A DNA stretch of 64,000 nt from Corynebacterium kroppenstedtii (GCF_016894245.1 NZ_CP069792.1:1302001-1366000); one strand, 5' to 3'. Counted from the first letter of the stretch, positions 28,549 to 38,475 are shown. A program made the numbers and translations. Notes: generated from the sequence alone by a model not told the origin.

Positions 28549-28911
28549 ACGATGAGGTGCAGCCCCCGTCGGCAAGCCTTCTACAGGGGGACACAAGAAA
28601 ATCCGTTAATTGTTACTTGATCGTTACGTAGACCTTATAATCGCAGGTCGAGAACTTTTAAGGTTAGTTTAAAAGCTGCAGATAAGTAGTAAAACCACCC
28701 CTTTTGTCGCGATATGGTAGCGGAGCTGAGATAAGCCAACTAGTGTGAGGTGTGTTCGGTACGCGAAAGCGTTCAGGCAACCTAACGTAGTTGTGCGGAC
28801 ACACGCTTGATGCTTCACCGTACGGTGGCGTCCATCGGGCAGTGTTCTTTCTACGTTGTTTAAACAGTGTTATTAAATTTTTTTGTGTAACAATCAGTAA
28901 AGGAGATTTAC
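28549..28911. other. Control region ahead of the PRC-barrel gene
   Basis: No gene is visible. The stretch holds two inverted repeats. One is TTTTAA-N7-TTAAAA at 28656-28674, the other a perfect palindrome CACCGTACGGTG at 28816-28827. AAAGGAG lies just before the GTG at 28912. Both repeats are plausible operators, but I cannot name a regulator. Confidence 0.4.
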
Positions 28912-29787
28912 GTGGCTGATCAGAAGTTCATTCAGGCAGTTCTCGAGTCCACCGCTTTCGACAAAAATGGCGACAAGGTCGGCAAAGTTGGCCAGCTTTT
29001 CGTCGACAGCAATAGCGGTGAGCCGACGTTCGTTGCCGTGAACACCGGACTCTTTGGTCGCAACAGTTCCCTAGTTCCCCTGGCAGGTGCCAAGCTGAAC
29101 AACGAGGAACTGCATGTTGCTCACACGAAGGATGAGATCTCGGACGCTCCGAACATCTCCGACACCGACGAAGGCTTGGAGCCTGAGGAAGAGGAGCGCC
29201 TCTACAAGCACTACGGTCTGACCACTCAGGACTCCGCACAGACCACCGATCGTGGAAACGCTGCTCAGGCCGGAACCGCCGCTGGTACCGGTGCTGCCGC
29301 TGGAACAGCTGCTGGCACGGCCGGTCGCCGTGAAGAGTCTGCGAAGACAACATCCGCTGATACCAAGAAGACCTCCGCGGACACGAGCGGAAAGAAAGCT
29401 GCTACCGCTGACGACGGCTCCGTGATCCGTTCCGAAGAGCAGCTGAACGTTAACAAGGAGAAGGTTGCTTCCGGCCGTGCTCGCCTGCGCAAGTACGTCG
29501 TCGAGGACACCGAGACCGTTGAGGTCCCCGTTAGCCGCGAAGAGGTCAAGGTTGAGCGCGAGAAGCTCTCGCCGGAGGAAGCCAAGAAGCTGGGCAACGC
29601 CCGTATTGGCGAAGAGAACGCCGACGTTGTGCTTCACGAGGAGCAGGTCAACGTAGACAAAGAGACCGTACCGGTGGAGAAGGTCAACCTGAACAAGGAG
29701 ACCGTCACCGACAAGCAGAAGGTTTCCGAGGACCTCAAGAAGGAACGCGTCGAGTTCCAGGACGAGACCAAGGACGGCAAGAAGTAG
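28912..29787 (+). CDS. PRC-barrel and DUF2382 stress-type protein
   Basis: A 291-residue soluble protein. Residues 1-80 form a PRC-barrel (AFDKNGDKVGKVGQLFVDSNSGEPTF, then NTGLFGRNSSLVPL). A linker of Ala/Thr/Gly and Lys/Ser follows. From about residue 163 there is a DUF2382 (YsnF/AvaK) domain with its repeated pattern SEEQLNVNKEKVASGRARL, VSREEVKVEREKL, LHEEQVNVDKETVPVEKV. Such proteins are often stress-induced, but the biochemical role is unknown. GTG 28912 follows AAAGGAG. A strong terminator lies downstream. Confidence 0.88.
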   Translation: MADQKFIQAVLESTAFDKNGDKVGKVGQLFVDSNSGEPTFVAVNTGLFGRNSSLVPLAGAKLNNEELHVAHTKDEISDAPNISDTDEGLEPEEEERLYKHYGLTTQDSAQTTDRGNAAQAGTAAGTGAAAGTAAGTAGRREESAKTTSADTKKTSADTSGKKAATADDGSVIRSEEQLNVNKEKVASGRARLRKYVVEDTETVEVPVSREEVKVEREKLSPEEAKKLGNARIGEENADVVLHEEQVNVDKETVPVEKVNLNKETVTDKQKVSEDLKKERVEFQDETKDGKK

Positions 29788-29915
29788 TCCTGGGCCTACG
29801 AGCACCATGGCCCTGTAAGTCCATGAGTCCTTGAGTCCGTGGGGGCTCACGAGACTCCAGTGTGGAGCCATATTCACGGGACTCGGGGGATTGGTTCCCC
29901 TTCACAAGTGGCCTT

Positions 29916-29950
29916 AAGGCGTGCCTACCAGTGCGGTGGGCACGCCTTTT
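29916..29950 (+). terminator. Rho-independent terminator after the PRC-barrel gene
   Basis: The arms AAGGCGTGCC (29916-29925) and GGCACGCCTT (29939-29948) are perfectly complementary and end in a T-tract. Confidence 0.85.
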
Positions 29951-30060
29951 GCTTTGTCTGGGACCGTGTGCTGGTGTTTGACCCTGTTTTGTGTTTTGTT
30001 TTGTGTTCTTACCTCGGTCTGAGGGGTTCCTCTGTGGCTCCCAGGTGGTGTGTGGCTGCC

Positions 30061-30109
30061 CGGGGTTTTGTGCCTGCGGGTTGGAAAACTGCGGGGGTAT
30101 ATCTGGGTC
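30061..30109 (+). repeat. Dispersed repeat, copy 1 (left of metXY)
   Basis: About 49 bases similar to 33417-33464. The right-hand 28 bases (from TGGAAAACTG to CTGGGTC, 30082-30109) differ from copy 2 at only two positions. It lies directly next to the hairpin at 30116-30179, whose arms carry the same ACTGCGGGGG core. Confidence 0.8.
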
Positions 30110-30115
30110 AACACT

Positions 30116-30179
30116 GAGAACTGCGGGGGAATATGGTCAATTTTTGGCGATTTTTCGCCCATATCCCCCCGCAGTTCTC
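30116..30179. repeat. Large near-perfect hairpin
   Basis: Two 21-base arms (30116-30136 and 30159-30179) pair with a single mismatch around a 22-base loop. The arm core ACTGCGGGGG is the same as in the dispersed repeat. There is no T-run, and the structure is much larger than a usual terminator. It resembles a REP-type palindromic element. Confidence 0.8.
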
Positions 30180-30301
30180 TATCCCAGGCGTGACAACTCC
30201 TAGCCGTGTCCCGCTAACTTTCCCCAATCGCCCATCTCTCACCGTTCCTCGCGGTTCTCACCACTGTCTCCTGCCCGGCCCCCACGTCCCATCACGATCT
30301 C

Positions 30302-31555
30302 TCATCGTTCCCTGTGGCCGTCGTCGCGACGCTCCCTTCGGTTTCTGTCATCGGAAACCTTGCTAAGGAATTTTTCGACAATCCGCCGGGTCTGTAGCGT
30401 CTCGGTGAGGAAGCCGTCGTGCCCGGTCGGTGTGGTGATTTTTGACAGGCCAATGAAGTTACCAAGGTTGCGCGACAGGTGTTCTTGCTGGTGAAACGGG
30501 TAGAGGATGTCAGAATCGACGCCGACAACCATGATCGGGACGGTGCATTCGCCGAGGACGGCGTTCATGCCGCCGCGCCCGCGTCCGATGTCGTGGCGGT
30601 TGAGCGCGTCGGTGAGGATCACGTAGCTTCCGGCGTCGAACCGCGCGGCAAGCTTGGAAGCCTGCGAATCCAGGTAGCTTTCGATGGAAAAGCGCTGGTC
30701 ACGGGACCGGTAGGGGCCGTACGGGTCTTCGTTGCGCTGCGGGTCGGCGCCGAATCGCTCGTCGAGCTCAAGCTCACCCCGATAAGTTAGGTGTGCAATG
30801 CGACGCGCCTGGCCGATTCCGTGAGTGGGCGCGCGCCCGGTGCCGTAATAGTCGCCGCCCTGCCAATCGGGGTCGGCCTCGATGAACCGGATTTGCGCAG
30901 ACTGAATGCCGATTTGCCACGCGCTCGCTCGGGCGGAAACCGCGATAACCAGTGCCGACGCGACCACGTCGGGGAACATGATGCACCATTCCAGGGCCCG
31001 CGCCCCGCCCATCGATGCGCCGACGACGGCGTGAAGCCGCCGGATGCCGAGTTGTTCCAGCGCGCAGTGTTCGGCGTCGACCATGTCCCGCATGGATAGG
31101 GCCGGGAAGCGCGACCCCCACGGTGCTCCATCAGGACTTATCGACGACGGGCCCGTGCTGCCATTGCAGCCTCCCAGGACATTCGTGCAAAGGATGAGGT
31201 AGCGGTCTGTGTCGAAGCCGAGGCCTGGGCCGATGAGCCCTTGCCACCATTCGGCGGCGTTGCCATCGCCCGTGAGAGCATGCTCGATGAGGATTATCGG
31301 GCGGTCGAGAGGGTTTGGGAGAGGGGTGGCGTCTGGCGTTAGATCGGGCGCGTCGGCTGCATCGCTGGTGTCGGGCGCGACGTCGCCTGGTGCTATGTCC
31401 GGTGTGGCGTTGGTCGGGGTTGTGTAAAAAGCGTAGATGCGGAGTGACGCACCAGGTAGTGGCACACCAGCCTCCGTCACCCATGGGTCGTCGGCCGGTG
31501 AGAAAGGCACGTCGACGTACTGCCCATTGGGCGGAAGCTCTACCTGTTCGGCCAC
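30302..31555 (-). CDS. metX: Homoserine O-acetyltransferase
   Basis: Acetyl-CoA-dependent activation of homoserine, the entry to methionine synthesis. An alpha/beta-hydrolase fold of 418 residues with the nucleophile in GASMGGARALEW, the LGGCNGSTGP segment, and catalytic Asp and His in GVDSDILYPFHQQ and GHDGFL. An Asp/Ala/Thr/Pro-rich insert of about 40 residues near the N-terminus (after FYTTPTNATPD, before RPIILIEHALTG) makes it longer than the usual 370-380. GTG 31555 is preceded by AAGGAGGTG at ideal spacing. It lies downstream of metY on the same strand. Confidence 0.93.
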   Translation of the reverse strand: MAEQVELPPNGQYVDVPFSPADDPWVTEAGVPLPGASLRIYAFYTTPTNATPDIAPGDVAPDTSDAADAPDLTPDATPLPNPLDRPIILIEHALTGDGNAAEWWQGLIGPGLGFDTDRYLILCTNVLGGCNGSTGPSSISPDGAPWGSRFPALSMRDMVDAEHCALEQLGIRRLHAVVGASMGGARALEWCIMFPDVVASALVIAVSARASAWQIGIQSAQIRFIEADPDWQGGDYYGTGRAPTHGIGQARRIAHLTYRGELELDERFGADPQRNEDPYGPYRSRDQRFSIESYLDSQASKLAARFDAGSYVILTDALNRHDIGRGRGGMNAVLGECTVPIMVVGVDSDILYPFHQQEHLSRNLGNFIGLSKITTPTGHDGFLTETLQTRRIVEKFLSKVSDDRNRRERRDDGHRER

Positions 31556-31713
31556 GGCCGACACCTCCTTATTGTCTGGCGCGCCCCACCCCGCACAACA
31601 CACGGGTGTACGAAACACAACCAAAGGGCCGGCCATCGTTGCGCGGCCAGCCCTTCGTCGGCAAGAAGATTAACCCGGAGAAGATTAACCTCAAAGAAAA
31701 TTAGCCTAGAAGA

Positions 31714-33030
31714 TTAAACCTGCTCAAAGGCCTGTTTGAGGTCGTTGATGATGTCGTCGATGTCCTCGATGCCGACGGAGAGTCGGATGGTCGACTCGTT
31801 GATTCCCGCGGCACGCAGCGCCGGCTCATCGGACTGGGAGTGCGTGGTCGAGGCCGGGTGGACAACCAGCGACCGCACGTCGCCCACATTGGCCAGGTCC
31901 GAGTGCAGTTTCAAGGCATCGATGAACTTCCATGCCGTGTCGCGCCCGCCATCGATGTCGAATGAGAACACCGAGCCCGGGTATTTCAGCCCCAGCTTCT
32001 CCTTGACCGAATACCATGGCGAACTCTTCAGCCCAGGGAAGTTAACCTTCGTGACCTTCGGATTGCTTTCCAGATATTCAGCGACTTTCTGCGCATTTTC
32101 GTTATGTTTTGCGATGCGCAGAGATAAGGTATCCAACCCTTGGGCCGTGACCCACGCGTTAAACGGCGATGGCGTCGCACCCGTATCGCGGAGCAACCCC
32201 GCGCGAGCCTTCAACCCGAACGCCACATTCCCCAGGTCCGCGTACTTCAACCCGTGGTAGGCGGGATCCGGCTCGACAAAATCGGGGAACAGCGGCTTGC
32301 CGTCGCGCTCGACCGTCCAATCGAACTTTCCGCCGTCGATCAGCACACCACCAAGCCCGGACCCGTTGCCGGTGTAAAACTTCGTCAACGACGCCACAAC
32401 AACGTCGGCACCGAGCTCCAAAGGACGAACAGCAGCCGCCGTCGCCACAGTATTGTCGACAATCAACGGTACGGAATGCTTATGAGCAACCTCCGCGATC
32501 GCGGGAATGTCCAGGATATCGGCCTGCGGGTTCGCGAACGTCTCGCCATAAAACGCCACCGTGTTGTCCTTCGCGGCCGCGTCCCACGACTGCGGATCGT
32601 CCGGATCCTCCACGAACGTGACCTCAATCCCGAGCCGACGGAACGTGTGCGCCAACAGCGTCTCCGTGCCGCCGTACAAGCGCGGCGACGACACAATATG
32701 CGACCCTGACCTCGCGATATTCAGGAACGCCGCCGTCTCCGCCGCCTGGCCGGATGCGAAGAGGACCGCATGCGTTCCACCCTCAAGGGAAGCCAACCTA
32801 TTTTCGACGGCGGCCACCGTCGGATTTGTCAGGCGCGAGTAAATCGGGCCCTCGTCCTCCAGGCCGAAGCGCTGTTTGGCGTGCTCGGCGGAGTCGAAAA
32901 CGTATGAGGACGTGAGGTAAATGGGGAGGTTTCGTGAGCTTGTCTCACTATCGACGGGCTGGCCGGCGTGGATGGCGCGGGTCTCGAAGCCCCACTGGTC
33001 GGCGTTGCTGTTGTCGTACTTGGTTGTCAT
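31714..33030 (-). CDS. metY: O-acetylhomoserine sulfhydrylase (aminocarboxypropyltransferase)
   Basis: PLP-dependent enzyme making homocysteine from O-acetylhomoserine and sulfide, the step after MetX. The 438-residue protein has the Cys/Met-metabolism family signature including the PLP lysine in ASLTKFYTGNGSGLGGVLID and the substrate-site segment IYSRLTNPTVAAVENRLASLEGG. GAGGA precedes the ATG. The gene is the first of a metY-metX unit with a 158-base gap between the two, and it has a promoter with overlapping operator-like motifs upstream. Confidence 0.95.
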   Translation of the reverse strand: MTTKYDNSNADQWGFETRAIHAGQPVDSETSSRNLPIYLTSSYVFDSAEHAKQRFGLEDEGPIYSRLTNPTVAAVENRLASLEGGTHAVLFASGQAAETAAFLNIARSGSHIVSSPRLYGGTETLLAHTFRRLGIEVTFVEDPDDPQSWDAAAKDNTVAFYGETFANPQADILDIPAIAEVAHKHSVPLIVDNTVATAAAVRPLELGADVVVASLTKFYTGNGSGLGGVLIDGGKFDWTVERDGKPLFPDFVEPDPAYHGLKYADLGNVAFGLKARAGLLRDTGATPSPFNAWVTAQGLDTLSLRIAKHNENAQKVAEYLESNPKVTKVNFPGLKSSPWYSVKEKLGLKYPGSVFSFDIDGGRDTAWKFIDALKLHSDLANVGDVRSLVVHPASTTHSQSDEPALRAAGINESTIRLSVGIEDIDDIINDLKQAFEQV

Positions 33031-33213
33031 GGTGTTTCCTCGTGATTCGTTGTGTTGGTTTTGTGTGGTGGTTTTGTTGCCGCCGAGCTTGTGTGGCCGT
33101 CGGTTCTCGGGGCGTTTGCCCCAAACGTTTTCCTGCCTTCCGAGGCGGCGTAACCGCTTGTAGAAAAGGGTGCGGTCGTGCCCGGCGGTGAGCTCTTTCG
33201 AACTCGTAAAACG
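33031..33213 (-). promoter_or_regulatory. Long metY leader with small hairpins
   Basis: If the promoter at 33214-33242 is right, metY has an untranslated leader of about 175 bases. It contains a perfect CGTTTG-CCC-CAAACG stem at 33113-33127 that competes with a GGGGC/GCCCC pairing. I could not fit it to a SAM riboswitch. It may simply be a long leader. Confidence 0.3.
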
Positions 33214-33242
33214 AGATTAATGTACTGCTCGGTCTAGTGCAA
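33214..33242 (-). promoter_or_regulatory. metY promoter
   Basis: On the minus strand, TTGCAC (33237-33242) and TAATCT (33214-33219) are separated by exactly 17 bases. Both hexamers are close to consensus. Confidence 0.6.
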
Positions 33243-33255
33243 ACCGCTCTGTCTA
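33240..33255 (-). promoter_or_regulatory. McbR-like operator motif overlapping the metY -35
   Basis: TAGACAGAGCGGTTTG on the minus strand shares its pattern with the copy at 33296-33311. It is close to the TAGAC-N6-GTCTA motif of the corynebacterial methionine repressor McbR as I remember it. It overlaps the -35 element. Confidence 0.4.
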
Positions 33256-33295
33256 TTTTGCGCATATACACGCAGGTGAGAGCTATGAAAAAATC

Positions 33296-33311
33296 TAGAC
33301 CAAGCGGTATG
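33296..33311 (+). promoter_or_regulatory. Second McbR-like motif upstream of metY
   Basis: TAGACCAAGCGGTATG matches the motif at 33240-33255 at 13 of 16 positions, in inverted orientation and about 40 bases away. The two together suggest a two-site operator. Confidence 0.4.
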
Positions 33312-33416
33312 TAGATTGTGTGCTGTACGACGTTTTCCTTCATGTTCAGTGGGATGGGAATCTTACGTTGGTGATGCTCACGCGTTGACCGATTCGGCTA
33401 GCCAGATGTTGTCGCG

Positions 33417-33464
33417 CGGGCTTTGCGCCCGCGCGCTGGAAAACTGTGGGGGTATATCAGGGTC
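33417..33464 (+). repeat. Dispersed repeat, copy 2 (right of metXY)
   Basis: Matches 30061-30109 in the same orientation; the 28 bases at 33437-33464 are identical at 26 positions. A degenerate half copy (GAAAACTGTACGGGTGTC) follows at about 33471. Confidence 0.8.
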
Positions 33465-34446
33465 GGTTGTGAAAACTGTACGGGTGTCGCTATTTCGTCG
33501 ACGAGGCGGACTCGTTTGAGGTTCGGGCCGAGCGCAGGCGGGCGAGGACTCCGCTCCAGGTGTCGTCGGTGGGTTTTGATGCGTCGGCGGGTCGTGGTCT
33601 GGCAGTCAGTCCATCGGCGCGCTTCGATCCTGCGTCAATCGAGACAGTTCTTTTCGACGACGTCACGCCGGGCCTGCGCCTGCTGACTTTGGAGCTCACG
33701 CTGGTGACCGCCGTGACATCGGCATTCCGCGGGGCTGTGTGGTGGCCGACCCCGCCCATTCCCGGCCTGCCACTGGGGATCGTGAGAGCGGTTCAGGTTG
33801 CCGACGTTGCTGGGGTTTGTTCGGGCGGGGGTCAACCGGAGGTCCGTGGGCGCGGTGTATCTGTGACAGGGCAGCGAACACCAAGATGCAAACCGGGGAA
33901 CGCCATATTCGCTATCCGTGATGCGAGAGCCATCCACCCCCGTTTGGGCTCGGAATCAAATATCTCTTCCCGCTAGCTGTGGGGAGCGGCTATTCTTGGT
34001 TGCAGAGCGAGTTCCCGCTGGCAAGGCAGTGAAACAAGATGGTACCCCGCTAAGAAAAGGGGTCGATGAAGTGGCCTTATGTCGGCGGGAACTTGTTTAT
34101 GATGCCACCCTCGCGACCCGAGGGATCGAGGCATCCGCCCCGAAGATAGTGGGGCGTCGGCCCCTCCAACCGTGGGGCTGTAATAAACACCCTGCTACAA
34201 AGTGGGGTAATAACCCGTCGTTGAGGTAGATCATCCTCGACGTGTCTCAAGTGAACATTCGCTCGAGGCAAAGGTAGCCTGATGACACTCACGCAAGTGA
34301 TCAGTAACTGATTAGTAATGTGAGGGTGCGCGAATGGATTGTCGGCACTCGGGGGAGAGCTTCCGCATCGAGGGGGAATAAGCCAGGTCAACGCGCTGCC
34401 CACCCATGCAGCATGTTGTTACACCGATGACAGATCGAGGTTTACA
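33465..34446. other. About 1 kb without a convincing gene
   Basis: Several overlapping reading frames of 60-140 codons exist on both strands, none with a family I recognise, a clear ribosome site or a leaderless box. The best candidate is on the minus strand at 33490-33759, ending in DDTWSGVLARLRSARTSNES. A plus-strand frame at 33918-34229 (LFLVAERVPAGKAVKQDG) also reads somewhat like protein. Small hairpins include ACCCC/GGGGT at 34044-34063 and the palindrome TCAGTAACTGA near 34300. The right end is the aspA leader. Confidence 0.35.
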
Positions 34447-36120
34447 GTGTCCGAGCAACCCGCATCCCGGCCCTCCGACAATCAGGGCAACGAACCAACT
34501 GATCAACACAACGAGGTATCGCCGACGGTGGCCTCATCGGAATCCGCCGACCACTACACTTCGTCGTCCGAAGCCTGGGACGTCCCGGTAGCCGCGCCGG
34601 GGTCGTCGTCGGAAAGAATCGGGGTCGTCATGACCTCGACGGACATCATTACGTCGGCGGAAACGCACTCCCAGCGGGCGAAGAGTGCGCAGAGTTTTCG
34701 TGAGGAAACCGATCTGCTGGGCACTCTGCAGGTCCCTGCCGACGCCTACTACGGTGTGCACACGCTGCGCGCGGTCGACAATTTCCAGATTTCGCGGACG
34801 AACATCAACCACGTTCCGGAGCTCATTCGCGGCATGGTGATGGTCAAGAAAGCCGCCGCCATCGCGAACCGCGAAGTCCATGCTCTGCCAGCTAAAAAGG
34901 CGGAGGCGATTATTTGGGCTTGCGACCAAATTCTCGACAAACACCGCGGGATGGATCAGTTTCCTATCGACGTGTTCCAGGGTGGCGCGGGCACGTCGGT
35001 GAATATGAACACGAATGAGGTTATTGCGAATTTCGCGCTCGAATATTTGGGGGAGCCGAAGGGCAATTACGACGTTATTAATCCAAACGACGACGTCAAT
35101 ATGTCCCAATCGACGAATGACGCTTACCCAACCGGTTTCCGTTTAGGTTTACACTTCGCGATTGAACAATTGGCTAACCATGTCGACGCCCTGGAACGCG
35201 CATTCCTGGCCAAAGGAAATGAATTCAACGACGTCATGAAAATGGGGCGGACGCAATTGCAAGATGCCGTCCCCATGTCATTAGGACAAGAATTCCGCGC
35301 GCTTGGAAACAACTTGGCTGAAGAGCGCAGTCAGCTGGAACGTGCCCAGAGCCAGTTGCGTGAAATGAACATGGGCGCTACGGCCATCGGCACCGGCCTG
35401 AACACCCCTGCGGGGTATCAAGCAGCGGTGATCCGCGCACTAAGCACTGTGTCCGGTCTGGATATTAAGCCTGCACGTGACCTCATCGAGGCGACCAGCG
35501 ACACGGGCGCGTATGTCAATGCACATTCGGCTGTCAAACGTCTGGCAATGAAACTATCGAAGATTTGCAATGATTTGCGTCTTCTATCGTCGGGGCCGCG
35601 CGCAGGATTAAACGAAATTAATCTCCCAGAACGCCAGGCGGGTTCGTCGATTATGCCGGCGAAGGTTAACCCGGTTATTCCGGAAGTCGTTAATCAAATT
35701 TGTTTCAAAGTCTTTGGAAACGACGTCACCGTCGCGATGGCTGCGGAAGCCGGACAATTGCAGTTGAACGTGATGGAACCGGTGATCGCGCAATGTGCGT
35801 TCGAATCGGTGCGGTTCCTCGTGCGAGCCTGCACGACGCTGCGCACCCGCTGCGTCATCGGAATCACCGCTAACGACGACGTTTGCCGCCGGTACGTCGA
35901 CAATTCGATCGGAATTATCACCTATCTGAACCCGCTGATCGGCCACCACTGGGGCGATGTGATTGGTAAAGAAGCGGCTCGGACGGGCCGATCCGTGCGC
36001 GACCTCGTCCTGGAGAAAGGGCTGCTGGATAAGGACACCCTTGACGACGTCCTCAGCCATCACAACCTACTGAACCCCAGCTTCCACGGAAAGCTGTACA
36101 ACGGGGACGAGGAAGACTGA
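34447..36120 (+). CDS. aspA: Aspartate ammonia-lyase
   Basis: Interconverts aspartate and fumarate plus ammonia. The fumarase/aspartase superfamily signature [15 protein letters not shown] is present, along with [12 protein letters not shown] and [16 protein letters not shown]. The N-terminal [25 protein letters not shown] marks the AspA rather than the FumC branch. A Ser/Asp/Glu-rich extension of about 90 residues precedes that core. GTG 34447 has GAGG 6 bases upstream and gives 557 residues; ATG 34630 would give a more usual length but has a poor ribosome site. Convergent with icd. Confidence 0.9.
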   Translation: MSEQPASRPSDNQGNEPTDQHNEVSPTVASSESADHYTSSSEAWDVPVAAPGSSSERIGVVMTSTDIITSAETHSQRAKSAQSFREETDLLGTLQVPADAYYGVHTLRAVDNFQISRTNINHVPELIRGMVMVKKAAAIANREVHALPAKKAEAIIWACDQILDKHRGMDQFPIDVFQGGAGTSVNMNTNEVIANFALEYLGEPKGNYDVINPNDDVNMSQSTNDAYPTGFRLGLHFAIEQLANHVDALERAFLAKGNEFNDVMKMGRTQLQDAVPMSLGQEFRALGNNLAEERSQLERAQSQLREMNMGATAIGTGLNTPAGYQAAVIRALSTVSGLDIKPARDLIEATSDTGAYVNAHSAVKRLAMKLSKICNDLRLLSSGPRAGLNEINLPERQAGSSIMPAKVNPVIPEVVNQICFKVFGNDVTVAMAAEAGQLQLNVMEPVIAQCAFESVRFLVRACTTLRTRCVIGITANDDVCRRYVDNSIGIITYLNPLIGHHWGDVIGKEAARTGRSVRDLVLEKGLLDKDTLDDVLSHHNLLNPSFHGKLYNGDEED

Positions 36121-36258
36121 CAGTGCGCTCGACATAGGTGCGCCAAAAACTGAGAACGCGCTGAAGACTGGAGATACGCTGAAGGCGGGGGCCGCGGACT
36201 TGCCGCCACCTCCGCCCTACTCACCGAAACCTACCGGTGCGGATCCCCGCCTAAGCCC

Positions 36259-38475
36259 CTACTGGTGCAAATCGTCAATGATCGTGTTGAACGTCTTCGA
36301 CGGCCGCATTACCGCGTTCACCTTGTCATCCGACGGCCAGTAGTAGCCGCCCAAGTCGACCTCGGAGCCCTGCACAGAGAGCAGCTCCTCCGCGATCTGA
36401 TCCTTCTTCTCGTCGAGAGCGTCGGCAATCGGCTTGAATGCAGCAGCCAAATCGGCATCGTCGGTCTGCTGAGCCAACGCCTTCGCCCACCCCAACGCGA
36501 GGTAGAAGTGCGAGCCGCGGTTATCGATCTCGTTAACCTTACGCGACGGAGAATGCCCCTCTTCCAGCACACTCTCGGTGGCCTTATCCAGCGCATCGGC
36601 AAGAATCCCGGCGCGATCGTTCCCGTCCTTACGGGCGAAGAAGCGGAACGACTCCGCCAGGGCAAGGAACTCACCCAGCGAGTCCCAACGCAGGTGGTTT
36701 TCCTCCTGCAACTGCTGCACGTGCTTCGGTGCAGATCCGCCCGCGCCGGTCTCGAAGAGCCCGCCACCAGCGATCAAGGGAACAACAGACAGCATCTTTG
36801 CCGACGTGCTCAGTTCCATGATGGGGAAGAGGTCGGTCAAGTAATCGCGCAGCACGTTGCCGGTGACCGAAATGGTGTCCTCGCCCTTGCGGATGCGATC
36901 GATCGAGTACTTCGTGGCGGACACGGGATCCATGATCTGGATGTCCAGATCATCGGTGTCCTCGTCCTTCAGGTATTCTTCGACCTTTGCCCGCACGTTG
37001 TTGTCATGTGCGCGCTCTGGGTCGAGCCAGAAGACGGCCGGCATTCCCGACAGGCGTGCACGCTCAACAGCCAGGCTGACCCAGTTGCGCACCGGAATAT
37101 CCTTCGTCTGGCAGGCACGCCAGATGTCGTTGGCCTCAACATCGTGCTCCATGAGCACGGTGCCGGATTTGTCGACGACCTGCACCTTGCCGTCGGTCGG
37201 CATGACGAACGTTTTGTCGTGTGAACCGTATTCTTCTGCCTTTTGAGCCATCAGCCCGACGTTCGGCACCGTGCCCATTGTCGTCGGATCGAAAGCGCCG
37301 TTATCACGGCAATCGTCAATAACTGCCTGGTAAACACCGGCATATGACGAATCTGGAATGACTGCCAGAGTATCTTGTTCTTTATCATCGGCGTTCCACA
37401 TGTGGCCCGAGGTGCGGATCATCGCGGGCATGGAGGCGTCGATAATGACGTCCGACGGGACGTGAAGGTTCGTGATGCCCTTGTGAGAATTCACCATCGC
37501 TAGAGCAGCATTGTCCTTGAGGGCCTGATCGAACGCGTCCTTAATCTCGTCCCCATGTTCGAGACCTGACAGACCTTCAAGGATGGCCCCTAACCCGTTT
37601 TCGCCATTGAGCCCGGCTGCCAGCAGTTCCTCGCCGTATTGGTCGAAAACATCATGGAAGTATGCGCGGACCACATGACCGAAGATCACGGGATCCGATA
37701 CCTTCATCATGGTTGCCTTCAGGTGGACGGAGAACAGTACGCCCTCTGCTTTTGCGCGACTGACCTGAGCGCGGAGGAACGTGTCCAGGGCCTTCGCGCT
37801 CAACACTGTGCCGTCGACAATTTCGCCCTTCAGAACGGGGAGGGATTCCTTAAGGACGGTGGTTTCGCCATTAGGGGCGACCAACTGAATCCGTAGCTCG
37901 TCGTCGTTTTCAAGGACAACTGACTGCTCGTTGTGCCGGAAATCATCCGACTCCATTGTCGACACATTGGTCTTTGAGTCTTTGCTCCATTCACCCATCG
38001 TGTGTGGGTGCTTGCGAGCGAAGTTCTTCACGGCCTTCGGGGCACGGCGGTCCGAGTTTCCTTCACGCAAAACGGGGTTAACAGCGGAGCCCTTGACTGA
38101 GTCGTAGCGGGCGCGGGCATCGCGTTCCTTGTCTGTCGACGGTTCCTCGGGGTAATCCGGAAGATCGTAGCCAGCGGCCTGAAGCTCCTTAATCGTCGCC
38201 TTCAGCTGCGGTACCGACGCCGAAATGTTTGGCAGCTTCACAATATTTGCGTCCGGAGTCTTTGCCAGTGCACCCAGTTCTGCCAGCGCATCATTGACCC
38301 GCTGGTCCTCCGGCAGCACATCATTGAACGCCGCCAACGTGCGCGCCGCCAATGAAATATCCCGGGTTTCGACGTCGACACCGGCGGTTGACGCAAACGC
38401 TTCCACCACTGGCTTCAACGAATACGTTGCCATCAAAGGCGCTTCATCGGTACGGGTGTAGATAATTGTTCCCAT
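36259..38475 (-). CDS. icd: Isocitrate dehydrogenase, NADP-dependent, monomeric type
   Basis: TCA-cycle enzyme converting isocitrate to 2-oxoglutarate and supplying NADPH. The 738-residue single chain ([20 protein letters not shown] at the start) is the large monomeric form found in corynebacteria, not the homodimeric form of about 420 residues. Recognisable segments include [38 protein letters not shown] and [25 protein letters not shown] lies about 10 bases before the ATG. Confidence 0.96.
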   Translation of the reverse strand: MGTIIYTRTDEAPLMATYSLKPVVEAFASTAGVDVETRDISLAARTLAAFNDVLPEDQRVNDALAELGALAKTPDANIVKLPNISASVPQLKATIKELQAAGYDLPDYPEEPSTDKERDARARYDSVKGSAVNPVLREGNSDRRAPKAVKNFARKHPHTMGEWSKDSKTNVSTMESDDFRHNEQSVVLENDDELRIQLVAPNGETTVLKESLPVLKGEIVDGTVLSAKALDTFLRAQVSRAKAEGVLFSVHLKATMMKVSDPVIFGHVVRAYFHDVFDQYGEELLAAGLNGENGLGAILEGLSGLEHGDEIKDAFDQALKDNAALAMVNSHKGITNLHVPSDVIIDASMPAMIRTSGHMWNADDKEQDTLAVIPDSSYAGVYQAVIDDCRDNGAFDPTTMGTVPNVGLMAQKAEEYGSHDKTFVMPTDGKVQVVDKSGTVLMEHDVEANDIWRACQTKDIPVRNWVSLAVERARLSGMPAVFWLDPERAHDNNVRAKVEEYLKDEDTDDLDIQIMDPVSATKYSIDRIRKGEDTISVTGNVLRDYLTDLFPIMELSTSAKMLSVVPLIAGGGLFETGAGGSAPKHVQQLQEENHLRWDSLGEFLALAESFRFFARKDGNDRAGILADALDKATESVLEEGHSPSRKVNEIDNRGSHFYLALGWAKALAQQTDDADLAAAFKPIADALDEKKDQIAEELLSVQGSEVDLGGYYWPSDDKVNAVMRPSKTFNTIIDDLHQ

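Noticed and set aside
28750..28800. DtxR box ahead of the PRC-barrel gene (CAACCTAA-like half site)
   Set aside because: Only a half site is present, and the other arm does not match.
31315..31704. Plus-strand reading frames over the start of metX
   Set aside because: Arg-rich antisense translation of metX. The metX motifs and its strong ribosome site decide the strand.
30302..33030. metXY as a transposon
   Set aside because: There is no transposase or target-site duplication. Only the flanking repeats support mobility, so it is reported as a repeat finding and not as a mobile element.
33031..33206. SAM riboswitch upstream of metY
   Set aside because: The conserved SAM-I and SAM-IV core motifs could not be found. 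Kept only as a structured-leader observation.
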